Below, piece by piece: positions 1 through 11,725 of a stretch of DNA of 64,000 nucleotides. The position numbers and the translations under genes are program-made. Source of the DNA: Phialophora verrucosa (lineage: Eukaryota; Ascomycota; Eurotiomycetes; Chaetothyriales; Herpotrichiellaceae); the NCBI GenBank assembly GCA_002099365.1, contig MSED01000003.1:186001-250000 (forward strand), read 5' to 3'. A model generated the notes under the pieces. It saw only the letters and a list, made by a program, of their open reading frames with translations. It was not told where the DNA came from and searched no databases. Each line of letters starts with the position of its first letter. Positions within the stretch are counted from its first letter, which is position 1.

Positions 1-1
1 G

Positions 2-793
2 TACGGCGACCTCGCCGAGGAGGCGACCCAGTACGACAATCCCACCCCCGCCATGGAGATCGACGAGCTGATGAAGCATGGCCTCATCCGGCCGCCCCGC
101 GCGGATGGATCACCCGGGGTGCTGAGTCCGGTGGACGAGCTGTTCATGCCAGCGGAGAAGGAGTGGCTGCCCGACACGCTGCATGCGGCCATGTACCTCC
201 TTGCAAGCAAGTATGGGATCACGGAGCTGAAGGACAAGGCGGCTCTCGAGATCGAGGTCATGCTCACCGAACTCGACTTTGAGAAGACGTATTTCATGCC
301 GTTGCTGGCCGAGTTATTCGGCGTCAGGAATGGCCAGCGTGGAGTCGAGAACAGCGCGAGGAACGGCGAGAGGGGTCGCAATGGCGATTGTACTGCAAAC
401 AGCAACGCCGTCGAAGAGGGTAAACGGCTCGACAGCGATACCAAGCCACAACCACCGCCGGCGCCGCCGAAGGCTGCAGCCCCGGCCGTGCTATCTGCCT
501 CAAACCCGCCCATCTCGCTCTCCCCGGCGAACGATGCACGGGTGTGGGACATCCTCGCCGACGAGGCGGCTAGTAGCTTTGACGCCTACCAGCTTGACCC
601 GGTGTTCCAGCACGTGATGGTCAACCACCCGCACTTCAACTGGGAGGTGTCGACGAGATTGCAGAAGAAGTTCGCCGAGTCGCAGACGAAGTTGGCCCAG
701 AAGGAAGAGCTCATCCACGGATTGGCGATCAAGGACGCAGCCAAAGGGAAGAAGGGTCGCAAGAGGAAAGTGAAGGAGGGGAAGACGAGCTAG
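2..793 (+). CDS. BTB/POZ-domain protein, 3' part (5' end outside window)
   Basis: The reading frame is open from the first bases of the window, so the gene starts upstream. The ATG at 53 is probably internal. Residues read just before and after it resemble the second half of a fungal BTB/POZ domain: a YGDL-type turn, then a long acidic loop, then a helix reading ASKYGITELKDKA. Such domains mediate dimerisation or cullin-3 adaptor contacts. The remainder is low complexity, with a proline/alanine stretch, then a second folded-looking segment and a Lys/Arg-rich tail (KGKKGRKRK) that could be a nuclear localisation signal. The specific function cannot be told. BTB proteins of this kind are numerous in Pezizomycotina. 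The stop at 791-793 is clear. Confidence 0.7.
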   Translation, partial: YGDLAEEATQYDNPTPAMEIDELMKHGLIRPPRADGSPGVLSPVDELFMPAEKEWLPDTLHAAMYLLASKYGITELKDKAALEIEVMLTELDFEKTYFMPLLAELFGVRNGQRGVENSARNGERGRNGDCTANSNAVEEGKRLDSDTKPQPPPAPPKAAAPAVLSASNPPISLSPANDARVWDILADEAASSFDAYQLDPVFQHVMVNHPHFNWEVSTRLQKKFAESQTKLAQKEELIHGLAIKDAAKGKKGRKRKVKEGKTS

Positions 794-1498
794 AGATGCT
801 GAAGTGGAGGAGAGGGGGTGCAGAGAACACCGCGATTATAGCAGGAGAATGATTGTACCGTCATCGTCGCGAAGCTGACTGTCCCTTTCGACTGTTTGAG
901 CTGCCGGGCTTTTCTTGGCAGCGTCCTTGAGCGGAACAGAGCGGGAGCAGATGCCAATGCAGAGGGAGCCACAGATCCCAGAGCAAAACGAGCTTGCGCA
1001 GAAAGAACGGGAGTTTGATGTCCTGCGAAATCGTCCCTGAGGGATAAGGATGAGCTCTGGAAAAAAGGCCGTGCATTTGGATTTGCCCTGAATGGTCGAC
1101 GTTTGGTTGCTTCATCGCTCAGTTGCAATGAGATGCAATACTTGGCCTCCTTTTATCTTTGCCGAAGTAATGAATCCCAAGATAGGGAGCAAGACCACTT
1201 ACTCGGTCGTAATATGCATGCCATTCTGTGCTTTCGAACACACGCTCCTGTGGCTGAATGGTGCCGGGAGAGTAGACGTTGTCAGCACCATGACCGGCGC
1301 GGCTGGCAGGACATGGACTTACTGTAGTATCGATGCCTTGCGACGCGTTTCGTGCTGGGCAGAGCATTAGAATGACCTCGCAGCATCAAGCTAACGACAG
1401 ATTCACTATCCCTCCTTTGAAGTTGTGATCGGGACCACCTTTCTGGGTGAGCTCGTTCGCAGTATCATTTTCACGTTTCGTTTGTGGCAGTGAGCATC
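794..1498. other. intergenic, nothing recognised
   Basis: About 700 bp between the BTB gene and the convergent HET fragment. Only short overlapping reading frames on both strands without recognisable domains. No RNA gene or repeat seen. Confidence 0.5.
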
Positions 1499-2225
1499 CT
1501 ATGCTGTAGCTTGTAAGAAGGACCTCTGCGCTCTCCATTCGCCTCCGTCGCCGAAGTTCCTCTGGCCTGAGCTTCTTCTCGGAGACCAGTAGTCTAGGTT
1601 CACTAAGTCGAGAAATCGATCGAAGTCCTTCTGCATGTCGCGGGCGTTCTTTTTTCTAGAGAATGGGTGACGGGCGGGCTGGTTGTTCATGTCGTCGATC
1701 AGTAGCCTGACTGACGTTGGATTCCGCCCGAGCCAGACCTGGACATTGATGGCCCGGTTAAAGATGGCTTGCATCAGCTTCACATGTGACAACACAGCGC
1801 GGTCAGATTAGACGAGGCTCTTTCCCAGAGAAAAAGGCGCGGGCCACGTAGAAAGGGCGAGCGACCGGATACATGAGGTCCGGGGTCGTGTTAATTACCT
1901 GCTCGCCGCGCTCCCTCAGGTCCGACTGATCGATGCAAGTGGCATCCAGCCAGAAGCACCGTTCCTCGGCCTCGTGCCGCAGCCTCTGAAGGGCCTCGAA
2001 GATGCCGGTGCTAACCAGCCATTCGATGCCGTCAATAACGACGACTTCGGGAAACGAGGCACGGCCCCAGGCATGCGAGATCGCGTTATAATGTAGCTGC
2101 TCCTCCAACGACAGGGTTATCAGTCTTCCTTTCGGCACGGATTTCTCGTCTTCGTCAGGCGCCAGGATGAAGAGCCTGATCTCGCGGCGGGCAGGATTGA
2201 CCGGCGACCAAATCTGAGATCTCAT
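1499..2225 (-). pseudogene. short HET-domain gene, probably degenerate
   Basis: The first part of a HET (heterokaryon incompatibility) domain is clear: a start-of-domain motif (PARREIRLF), the YNAISHAWG block, then FWLDATCIDQSD. An intron at about 1778-1898 joins this in frame to LMQAIFNRA and VQVWLG, the next HET block. After LDYW, where HET domains continue with the W-x-R-x-W-x-x-QE block, the frame turns into unrelated residues and stops after about 30 codons. The usual long C-terminal region is absent. The product would be about 201 residues from the ATG at 2225; an upstream in-frame ATG lies at 2414. HET domains trigger cell death after non-self recognition in fungi. I read this as a truncated relic, though a short functional HET protein cannot be excluded. 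Confidence 0.55.
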
Positions 2226-2847
2226 GTCCAGAGCCGCAACCGAGGGAAGTACAGCTCTACGGAGGATGCCTTCTTCAACAGACCAAACCGAGTTGGGGCG
2301 ACTCCTCGCCAACGAACAATGTAATTGCCATCTACAGGTTGACCCCAGAGGCTGAGGGAAAGCCGCTTCAACATGAGGTTTAACGGTCATTAATTTGATT
2401 AGCTCGACACTCACTGAGCGCCTGACCCCGAGCAGGACTCGACACCGTGCAGGGGGTTGATTTCTGGCCCCTTGCGATCGGCTTCAACTGCCTTCCAGCT
2501 GGACATGACTTCAGTATGTACTGTGTAGTTTGCTCACTCTGCTCAGTCCCACTGTCTTGTATCGCTGTACTGTGTACACAGACTCATGCATTAATCACAG
2601 CAAGTGTACGCGGAGAAGCAGCTAGGGTATTCCGTATCCCCTAGTTTAACGACCGTGAGCCTATTGCGAGGTACGTTGCTGGACCTGAGAAGAGCAAGGC
2701 AGTCTAGACACTGCCACTGAGAAGGGCATCTTAATTCTCGCTTCGGCCATGACATATCGCCTTATTCCTACGATTGGTACATAATAACACATCCATCCCT
2801 TTGGGGACGGGCAAAGTGTCCAGGAAGGAGCCCCATACAGAAGCGCA
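2226..2847. other. intergenic between two HET genes
   Basis: Contains the possible 5' extension of the HET fragment (to 2414) and then about 430 bp with no supported feature, ending at the stop codon of the large HET gene. Confidence 0.4.
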
Positions 2848-5800
2848 TCAATCGACAATCCACATCTGATCGTCCCCGAGCCTCGTCCCGAGAAATGCAT
2901 GGTTGAACCAGTCGCCAATGGCCACCCACAAGTACTCGTCAATGTCATCACCCCATGTCTTCCTCATCCCGATCCTCAGGGCTTCGTTTCTGTTGAGCGC
3001 TTCTCTCATGAGATCTTTCATTCTCTGCTCTAGTTCTCTCAACACCACTCTGTACTCTTCGTTTTCGACTCCGAGATGCGAGAGTGCCTGTAACCGGTCT
3101 GTGACTTCCTCGCCTCGAAGCGTCAAAGCCAGCTGCTCGGCAGTGTTGTACAGTGTCGACAGAGCGATGGGGAGAGTACCGACGATCACATGGTATTCGC
3201 TTCTGGCGAGGATGGCCTTCCTTCTGCTGCTGGCGGCTCCAAATGGGAGAAAGGAGAAAAGCCACTTCAGTGTCGAAGGCTCTTCGAAGGTTCCTGTCGT
3301 CAGGATTCCATCGACGGCGTTCTTTTGGGCATGCGGCGTTTCGCCTTGATCGATTTCGGGCATCAGGAGGAAAACCTCGCCCGATTGGCCTTGGGGTTCG
3401 CTGTTCTGGTGCAGAAAGTCGTGGAGCGGAAATTCCGAGCGCTTCGGCATGACCGAACCATGTCGCAGCTCCATCGCCCGCGTCTTGGTACTGACAGAGT
3501 ACCACTCCCCGCTCGACGAGTCGCGGAAGAGAATCCCGTCTTCAGGAATTCGCCTGCAGCCTTTCCAAGGATGTCTCGGCTTCCCGTCGTTATACTGCGC
3601 GAGGTGAAGTCGAAATCCAGGATAGCTGACCTGTAACCCTTTGTTGGTGAGAATGCCCGGCTTCTTGTCATCCCATACCAGCTTCCTCGATGTCGGGCTG
3701 AGAAAAACGTTTTCGGCTTGGAGTAACGATCGCGGTGCCCATCTGAAACCCGGTGAGTCGATCCGTTGCTCCTCGAAGAAAATGACCCGTGCTGGTAGCG
3801 ATTTGAATTTCTCGGCAAGCAGCTTCCACACCACTTTCATTCGCACGTCACGGAGTTTGAGCTGGAGCCGATCTTCTTCGTTACGATGAATTTTCTTCCG
3901 CAGAGCTTCAAGTATGTCGTCTCCAGGGGCAAGGATCGCCTTGGCCGGCAGCTCCATCAAGGTTCCGATGCATATTGGCTCGTCGGACGCATTCGAGACT
4001 CCACGATGCAAGAGGGCCTCATCCAGAACCCTGAGGTTAGGGCCACTTTCATCGTAACCTTTGGTCTGGAAGAACTGTTCGACCCGGTCAATTTCGTGCC
4101 GGGTGTCGAAGAAGATAATCTTCTGCTGCAAGTCGTTTGGCCAGATTGTTTCCATGTTGGCTTTGAGCTCGGTGAGAGAAACGGCCTTGTCTGCAAATTG
4201 AAACCACAGACGCTTTGCCAGTGCGCCTTCCTGCAACGTCCACAGCCTTCTGAGCCATCTCGACGTGAATATCCGGGCCAAGACTTCCAGTGTGTCCATA
4301 GATGCCGTTGAGTACGACCGGAGCGACGAATCAAGGACCAGGACGCTACTTGCCTGCTCGTATACTTGGTGGATTTTGGTCAAGGACAGCTTTTTAGCCT
4401 CCTTCGGCGCTACGGGGCAGCAAAGCGTGTCTAACCAAATCAGCGGGCACTGGTCTCGGCGTTCTGCCGAAGAAGAATCTCCGTTTGCCGAGTCTGTTGT
4501 TGTTGTTGTTGACATGGGCAGGACTCGAACCATGTCACGCAATTCACGAAGCTTGCAGGCGTTGAGCGAGTTTGCTTCCTTGTTCGCGAGACCATCGGCC
4601 CAGATCTATGTCCGTAAGCATCTTGGTTCTTCCTACGGAAGGACGGACTCACATGGGATATTGCTATATATGCTGTGGAGCTTGTTGACCGTACAACTTT
4701 GATCGTCAGGTCCTTTTCTTCCGAGCTGATGTCGGTTGCAACCTCGGCGGATTTAACTGCCTGCTCTCCTCCTTGGAGTAGGAGCAACGGGACGGAATTG
4801 CTCGTCCTCAGCGCGGCCACGACATCTTCATGGTTGACAGCGACTTTATCGCATGGACATCCTTCGATCCGGTGACGCTGAATCCCGCTGGTGGCAGCTA
4901 TTCTGTCAGTCACACATTCGGCCCGATCGCATTCGGCGTGGCTCTTCGCTGGCATCCTCTTGTCCAAGTATGAGAAGTAGTGCAAGGTTTGCAAATACTT
5001 GAAGCTGTGTGTAGTCCTGTCCAGATGACTCTTACACCATCCGTTGGCCACCATCCTCGACACAACGTTCTCGTCCGCATAGTAGCCACCTCCCCATTCA
5101 TTTGGGCAGATCTCATCAATCTTCAACCAATAGCAAACAGGCTGCATAGCATGAGCGATGGTCTCAGCCACTGCTCCGATGGAGAACTTGATATCGGAAC
5201 AGAAGTCTGCGGGCAGGTGGGTGTAAAAGTAGTACGCTTGTCGCAAGCACAGACGCATATGTTTGCAACGAAGTGCGAGCCGGTTTCTTGTAGGATGGAA
5301 GGATAACAATGAGATTGACCATGAATTTTGGAGGTCCAACAGGAAAGTTTTCGTCGTGATATAGGACAAAGCGTCTGCCTGGTAGACGTAATCCCGGTAG
5401 ACGCGATCAACAATTGCTTGATTATATCGACGCGCAGAATGTTCCTCAGCAGGCGCATCGTTGTGCTCCTGAGCAGAGTCGGCGTTGGTCTCCGGCGCCC
5501 CGGGCGAAGGGGTTGAACCCAGTGTTTCCGGATTGCCACCCAGTGATTCAATGATCAGTCCGAGAAAGAGCCATTCCTGGAAGAACGCCTCCAAGACCTT
5601 AGTTGAAAGTTGAGCAGCTGCGGGAGAAATTTCCCAGGGATGATCTGTGGTTCCGCCGGCACCTTCGTACATTTCGCGAAATCCTCTCCTCAGGGGATAT
5701 TGTAGAAATGGTCCTCCATCCCATCTTTGCTCGGCCACGAGTGGGATCCTAGGGAGTGGTGGCACCCGATTCTCAGTTGCGCTTTTGGGCAGGAGTAAAC

Positions 5801-5852
5801 AATCCATAGATGCACGGAGCCAGATTCTGGTGGATTCTGTCATAAACCGCAA
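2848..5852 (-). CDS. HET-domain protein, long form (about 985 aa)
   Basis: Two exons (5852-4653 and 4605-2848) are joined by a 47-bp intron with GTGAGT donor and TAG acceptor. Splicing restores the HET core: AYIAISH joined to IWADG, then a linker, then PLIWLDTLCCPV and a coiled region ending VYEQASSVLVLD, then RWLRRLWTLQEG, the conserved W-x-LQE block. About 390 residues precede the HET core and contain several Cys/His/Trp-rich blocks; about 400 follow it. This layout is typical of a fungal HET subfamily that mediates vegetative incompatibility or non-self cell death. A (TGT)n stretch at 4496-4511 encodes a Thr run just after the splice junction and may vary in length. No intact partner gene such as a NACHT or patatin protein is adjacent. 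The assignment is secure for the domain but not for the specificity. Confidence 0.8.
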
Positions 5853-6600
5853 TCGGAGAGGGCCTCCGGGATGCTGCAGGTCAGAGGCTCAAGGAAATAG
5901 TTAACACTTCCAAGAGATGGGATCTTGTGGGAACGACAGGGACATGAGTATTCTAGATGCACTAGGCAACACCCCTGAGCAGGGAGGACTGATTGGCCCA
6001 ATCTCGAATCTTGGTCTTACCCTCTTTCCACTATCACGAAGGACTTTTGTGCTACACTTGGTCCATGTATTTCTGGTTGGCCAGGAGGCAAGGCTACTGT
6101 GAGTCCGCGGTCCAGACATTTTGCGCCACCCATGTTTCAGCGCCAACATCTGCCACTCCGCTCCGCCTGAGCGGGCAAGGTCCAGGTTAGTTCGTCTCCA
6201 ATATGAGGATGAGGCAATGCAATCGACGGCAGGGTCTAGCAACAAGTAGAGAGGATGCAGAAATCCATATTTCCCTGTGATGAGGAGGGACTGTGTGACT
6301 GTGTACCGAGCAAGTTGCGGCTGCCCCTCGTGCCCCTGTAAATTCTTGGCGGCGGATGCCAAGAAGGCTAGGCCATTTGTGGAAATATAGCCTCGCGCGT
6401 GGCGGTTGATTGGAAACGCGTCCGTCCTTGTCAGTTTGCGCGCCGCACTGAGTTTACTGAGTACGGAGTCCAGGAGGTCGACCCCTGAGGATACACTGCG
6501 ACATCATTTGACCAGAACCAAGAGTATTGGGTGCTCGACAGTTTCCCAGACACTACCATGGCCGGTCCCATGAGGGAGGGGGAAGAAACTGCTCTGTGGA
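5853..6600. other. intergenic upstream of the HET gene
   Basis: Probable promoter and leader of the HET gene on the minus strand. A 153-codon minus-strand frame at 5901-6362 has no recognisable domain and is not called. Confidence 0.4.
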
Positions 6601-6672
6601 GTGTCGAACTGGTCGGAGTCTTCCATTGACCCCCCATTGCCTTCCACACTGTACGGTCCTCGATTGGGAAGG

Positions 6673-6784
6673 GAAGAGGAAGAGAGTGTACTCGTAGGAG
6701 GTGTGACGATGTGGGAAGGTGAAGAGGAAGAGAGTGTACTCGTAGGAGGTGTGACGATTCGGGAAGAGGCAGAGAGTGTAGGAG
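6673..6784 (+). repeat. short minisatellite, 48-bp period, about 2.5 copies
   Basis: Two nearly perfect units start at 6673 and 6721. Each begins gaagaggaagagagtgta and continues ctcgtaggaggtgtgacga. A third, diverged and shortened unit starts at 6763, giving spacings of 48 and 42 bp. Both spacings are multiples of three, and the plus-strand frame through them reads a repeated EEEESVLVGGVT peptide. This is compatible with either a coding repeat or chance. No gene around it can be supported. Confidence 0.8.
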
Positions 6785-7797
6785 ATCTGACTGTCGAATT
6801 CATAAATGCCGCAATCGTATTGGGTTGTGGTTGCCAATGGCCCACCAAATTGTGTACGGAGGACTCGTGGCCAACGTACAGCAGCTCCCTCTTTCCACCG
6901 GGGCACCCCGGGGTCAATTACACTGTTGCTGAAGGGCTCCAAGGGCCCCGTAAAGTCTGGTCACGAGGTCAGTCGGGCTGCTGCGGGGCGACGATAACCG
7001 TGACTACCCTGCACTTGTCGGCGAACAGCACTACATACCTCGTGCGTACTGCCCTGGGTGACAATTACAGACGGCCAGAGGCAAGAGGCAGTATTTACCA
7101 CTATACCACTATAGGCTTGGTGTAATAGACTCTAAGAACCAACCCCCTTCCCCCTCCCAAACGCCCACCAGAACCCTACAGCCAGCCAACCACGGACCCA
7201 GCGACGTCAAACATCACACTCCGGAGCGCCAAATGTTGTGTTAATAGAGTTAATTGCAGTTGTCATTCATAATCATCCCTGTGGTACGGAGTAGGCAGGA
7301 AGGTGAATTCAGGGCGGAGGTACCGAGTACTCTGTGACTCAATGGAGGACATGGTCGTATTCGAAGGGGTCGGGGGCGACGCCTGACTATATAGTTACGA
7401 AGGCCTACGGTATTATTACGCGTGGGTCCCGAATACCCATACGGCCTGTGACGCCTTGGCAGCGTCTTTACAGCCCTCGGGCAACCTTCCCCGCCACAAC
7501 TCTGCTAAGCGAAGCCCACGTGATTTCACGTGACCACTCGCGCCAATAGGGGCTAATTCCTCTTTCTCACGTCCTTTGTCACTCCCCTTGTACGTAGTAA
7601 TTACTATATTACCCAGCCAGGGTGTGGCTGCTCAGCTACTATGAACCAGCTAACAGGGTATCGGTTTCTCCAATCTTGAAAGCCCTAGCACTCACAAGAT
7701 ACTGCAACAACAAACAGGCGGCAGGTGCTGGGTATGCGATAATCGTGGCCAACTCCCGGCCCAAGGACCAGACCAACATTGAAACTGCCCTTCAAAC
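6785..7797. other. intergenic, possible promoter elements
   Basis: No gene supported. Holds two CACGTG E-box hexamers at 7517-7522 and 7527-7532, a CCAAT pentamer at 7542-7546, and a TACGGAGTA nonamer at 7285-7293. The only adjacent gene ends, rather than begins, at 7798, so the target of these sites, if any, is unclear. Confidence 0.4.
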
Positions 7798-9637
7798 CTA
7801 GTACGTCTTGAACTTCAAGGGGCCTTGGGCATGTCTCAGCCTCGCGCCGAAGAATTGCAGGAACACGACGATGAAGAAGGCTGCCGCCATGATCCCACTC
7901 TGGATCCCGTATTCGGTCTGTGTGCCCGCGGAATTGGCCCAGTCGATTTGAATATATCTGGAAGGAAAGAAGTGTCAGCGAACTGGTCCTAGAGCAAGGG
8001 GACGGCAGGCTTCAACATACCCAACGATGAAACCGCCTAGGGTTCGGGCGAAATTGATCAGGCCAGCGCACTCGCCGGCAGCTTCGGGATACGCGTCTAG
8101 CAAGTATGCGCCAACCGCAGACGTTGTGAGAATCGTTCCGAAATTATGTAATCCCCAGCCGCAAGCGAGCACCCAGAAACTCCACGTCCTCGAGTTTTCC
8201 AAGGTCGCACCTATCAGGTTGTATCCGATGAGCTTGAAGGGCAGCACAAGCCAAAGGATGACCAGTCTGTTCTCTGGAGCAATCACACCGTTGTGGTACC
8301 TCGCCCAAATCTTCTCGATCAGGTCGAACAGGAAATGTCCGATCAGGAGGCCGAGGACCGCGCCAACGACTGGGGCCACATAAAGAGCTGCGAGGTTGAG
8401 GAAGTCGAAGTTGTAGGCAGGGATAACAAACACAGAGATTGTCGTGTTATTCGCGATCGTCCATCCGAACTGACGGGCGTCCATTGTCAGCATCAGAAAG
8501 TACATGAGAAGATGGGGGACCTACGTCGAAGAAGTAAAACAGGCAAGTCAAGAACACAGGCAGTTTCAGCACTGCATACCACAATCGACTAGCGCATCCA
8601 GCAGTGTATTTGTGGTGTACTTTTGCTTATACTGTTCGACGCCAATGAGCCTGAGGAGGCGGTTCTGCCGCTTCGGGATGCGATCAGGCATCAGATGGCG
8701 CGGATAGAACGTCTCGTCTCCCAGAACGATCGTCAACACCAGGCCGAGCTGTGTTGTTGTTAGCAGCGAGAACTGTGTCGGGAAACACATGGCGAAGGCA
8801 ACTCACGGTAATGATGCCAAAGTTCAACCACATTCCGGTCCTCCAGGTAGAAGTGCTGAGGATCGCTGCCATGAATTGAGGTCCCAAGAAGGGCGACAGG
8901 ATTATGGCTGTACTCCACATGTTGATCTTCCTCGCATGCTCGTGGAAGTACCAGACATCCTTGATCCACATGAGACCTCCTCCCGCTCCAGCAACGACGA
9001 AGAAGCCGTTCAAGATGCGGGACGCCATGTACGACTCGAAAGATTTCGCAGCTGCGGACCATGCCGCTGTACCAGCCGAGAGACATCCGAACCAGAAGAG
9101 GACAGGCAGACGACCAACCCAAGCAGATAAGATGATGACCGCCAGACCTCCGGCCCCGAGCATAAATGTCATTCCAGAGGTGGCATGGTTGACCGTGTTG
9201 GGGCTGATACGCCACTGCTCTGCCTGGGGAAGGAGAGCGCTGGCACCTGTTGCGGCAGAGTAATCCGAGGTGGCGGCATTGACACCGATGACCAGCAAGA
9301 TGGCGGCCTTCTTCCATCGGCTCCAGTTCAGCGGGTCCTCTGGATCATCCGTTGGTTGAGGCACCAAGACCTTGCCGCCCTTGGACTTCTTGAGGGCAAC
9401 GTCCGGCCCAAGGTTGTATTTCTCGCGGATCGCGGCCTCGTCGAGCAAGTACCCTTCCGTTTCACCAATGCGATCCAGATCGATGGCTGCGTTGGCTCGG
9501 ACACCGCCCTTTTCATGGTGGTGCTCTCCGCTAGAGAGGGAGGGTGCCGCCGACCGTTCGGTGTCTTGGGCTGCCTCTGTGGCCGTAGCCTCAGGCGCAT
9601 CTTTGGTCGCGGCGGCTGTTGTAGGTTCATCGGCCAT
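7798..9637 (-). CDS. MFS transporter, HOL1-like DHA1 family
   Basis: Exon 1 (9637-8807) carries a hydrophilic N-terminus, the DPEDPLNWSRWKK entry motif and six membrane helices. It includes blocks typical of HOL1-like major facilitator proteins: NTVNHATSG, LSAWVGRLPVLFW, SRILNGFF and FHEHARKINMW. Exon 2 (8748 to about 8580), exon 3 (8520-8021) and exon 4 (7957-7798) supply the cytoplasmic loop and the C-terminal helices. Introns at 8749-8806 and 7958-8020 splice in frame. The middle intron is a problem: the obvious donor (GTATGC at 8579) and acceptor (TAG before 8520) differ in phase by one base. The gene therefore has a weak alternative donor, a frameshift or a sequence error. Family members export or import small cations and drugs across the plasma membrane; the substrate here is unknown. 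I chose the MADEP start at 9637; another in-frame ATG lies at 9712. Confidence 0.75.
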
Positions 9638-11725
9638 GGCTGCGATGCTGAAGAGAGAGAGAGAACTGACAAGACCTGAAAGCAAGGGAAGGAGAGAAAG
9701 TGCCAGACGCACAACTGTCGGGAATGCCGGAGCAATTGAACAAAAGTACCTAGGAGAGGGAAATCCGGATTGGAAAGAAGCGACGGGGCTCCAGCGTCTT
9801 CAAATATTGCTGCTAGCAGGTTCGTGTCACGCTCACTGCAGTCAATAAATAAACAACCAGGGGAGTGCTAGTGTGTCAAACGGTCGGCGTGCCGTGGTTC
9901 CCTCGATCGTCTCCGGAGGCGTGAAGTACGCTATAGAAAGGCAGGGGCCCCTTCCTGGCGAGGCTAGATTCGCTTACCCTTGGTAGAACCAATAGCGTTT
10001 CTTTACCCCATGATGAGGTTCCCATTCGGACCATGCTCCCTTGACCCTTGACACTCTTCCGGCAAGCGCTGGCTCAAGAGTAGCCGAGAGTGGTTCGGGC
10101 AGCAACCGTGCGTCGCACTTTTGATGCGCACATGCTCTCCTGCAGAACTCGTTCCTCGCGCGCTACGGACGGTGAAAAGAGCCTATTCTCCCACATGTCA
10201 AGCCTTGGACGGTCAATGCTTGGGCATGACGATCTTCACCCTTCGCGTGGGCTTGGTACGAACTTGGACCGCGCTTGGCCGTCAGCGGAGGGAAGTCAGC
10301 AGCCACATGACAACGTCAAATTGACGATTGAGCGAGCATCAGTGCCGATTCGACTGACAAGGTCGGGTAGTGCCAAAACTTGAAACGCAAAACTTTTTCG
10401 CAAAAAGAGGAAGGGAGCAACTCGTGTTGACTTAGTGTTCGGCCACCAGTGGAGTCTGACTGCAGCGCATTGTTGTGATAGGCGTCGAGGGCCTAAAAAT
10501 GGTGGCTCTCTGACCAGCCATCATCCACGGACTCGTCGCACAATAATAACGATGGCTGAGCCGGGCTGGCTCAACGTCAGGCATCGAGGACGTAAGGCTG
10601 GTTGTGGAGGCTGATTTTCAGGGGCGAGGAGTGTGCCCAGACTTCGCTAAGCAGGGGGGGTTGGCTTGGGGAGGCCCCAATTAGAAGCCGCCATCTGTGC
10701 TTGGGGGCCTGGTTTGGCTTTTTCTCCAGGGGGGTCCGAGTTAGCGCGCTGCACGTTGTGACTTTTGGATGAGATCGTGCCGCTGGCTGACAGGAGTCCT
10801 TCGACTTCATCGTCGCCGGTCTCCTGGTGGCCTTTGCAGAGATAACTGTGTACACAGTATGCGTTAGGAGTACAAAGGAGAGTACGAGGAACCAACCAAC
10901 CCCAGACACATGCTTGTCCGCACCTCCCGCTCGTCTCCTGCGGCGCAACCACCGCGTCCAGGGGAAATTTGTACGTAAGCCCGGACTTTTGACAACGCAT
11001 TAGAGCCGGGTGCCTCATCCGACACGCGGGCTGTAGTGATTTCCCCGGCCTGTTGTTTGTTGCTTCTTCGAGTAGTCGGACGGTGCTAGGAGCCAAGTCT
11101 ACCCTGCCTTCTGTAAGACCTTATGAAATCCTTCAGAGAGCCAGTCAATGGCCGAATGCGGGAGGCGGTAGCCGTTCTCAATCCCCTCATCATTGTGTAC
11201 GCAGTACTCCGTAGACGCGCTGAAGATGCAAGATGGAGAACACGAGTGACACGAGTGGCATCACTGGACGACGATCGGGGGACGAGGATCTAAAAAGGGT
11301 AGGTAAGAGCTCGACGTGGGCAGTTGCACGACGACAACCTGGGACATGGTTCTGGCTTCATTCATCATTGACCGCTCATCCTTCAGCCTCAGGAGCCAAG
11401 AGGTCTGTATCTCTCTCCACTCCCTTCCCCATCATCCAGACCTGCTCGCCTCCTTCATCCCATTGTCTCGTTCCATTGCCCATTTTCCAAAGCTCCTAAT
11501 GTCACACAATAGCTCCTCATTAAGTGGCGAGGAATGAACTAAGAAAAGTCCCGGCCTTTCCCTTTTCTCTGCTCAAAGATAGTACACGAGAGCTAGATCC
11601 ACGCATCAGATGCTCGGCCTGAGGGAAGATCTTTCCGAGAGACACAAAACACGTTGACCCGCCAGCAAATGGGGTATTTCGAAGTGAAAAATAAATACGA
11701 CACAGCAACGCAGTAGGACATAATT
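9638..11725. other. long intergenic region, no gene supported
   Basis: About 2.1 kb. An (AG)n run at about 9652-9664 lies in the presumed leader of the MFS gene. A TACTCCGTA nonamer lies at 11205-11213. Pyrimidine-rich sequence at 11400-11500 and the last 200 bp probably belong to the 3' region of the RhoGAP gene. A minus-strand frame at 10647-11096 has no recognisable domain. Confidence 0.4.

Noticed and set aside
5901..6362. 153-codon minus-strand frame upstream of the large HET gene
   Set aside because: No recognisable domain, and codon pattern looks random.
10647..11096. 149-codon minus-strand frame in the gap before the RhoGAP gene
   Set aside because: No domain and overlapping frames of similar quality; not supported.
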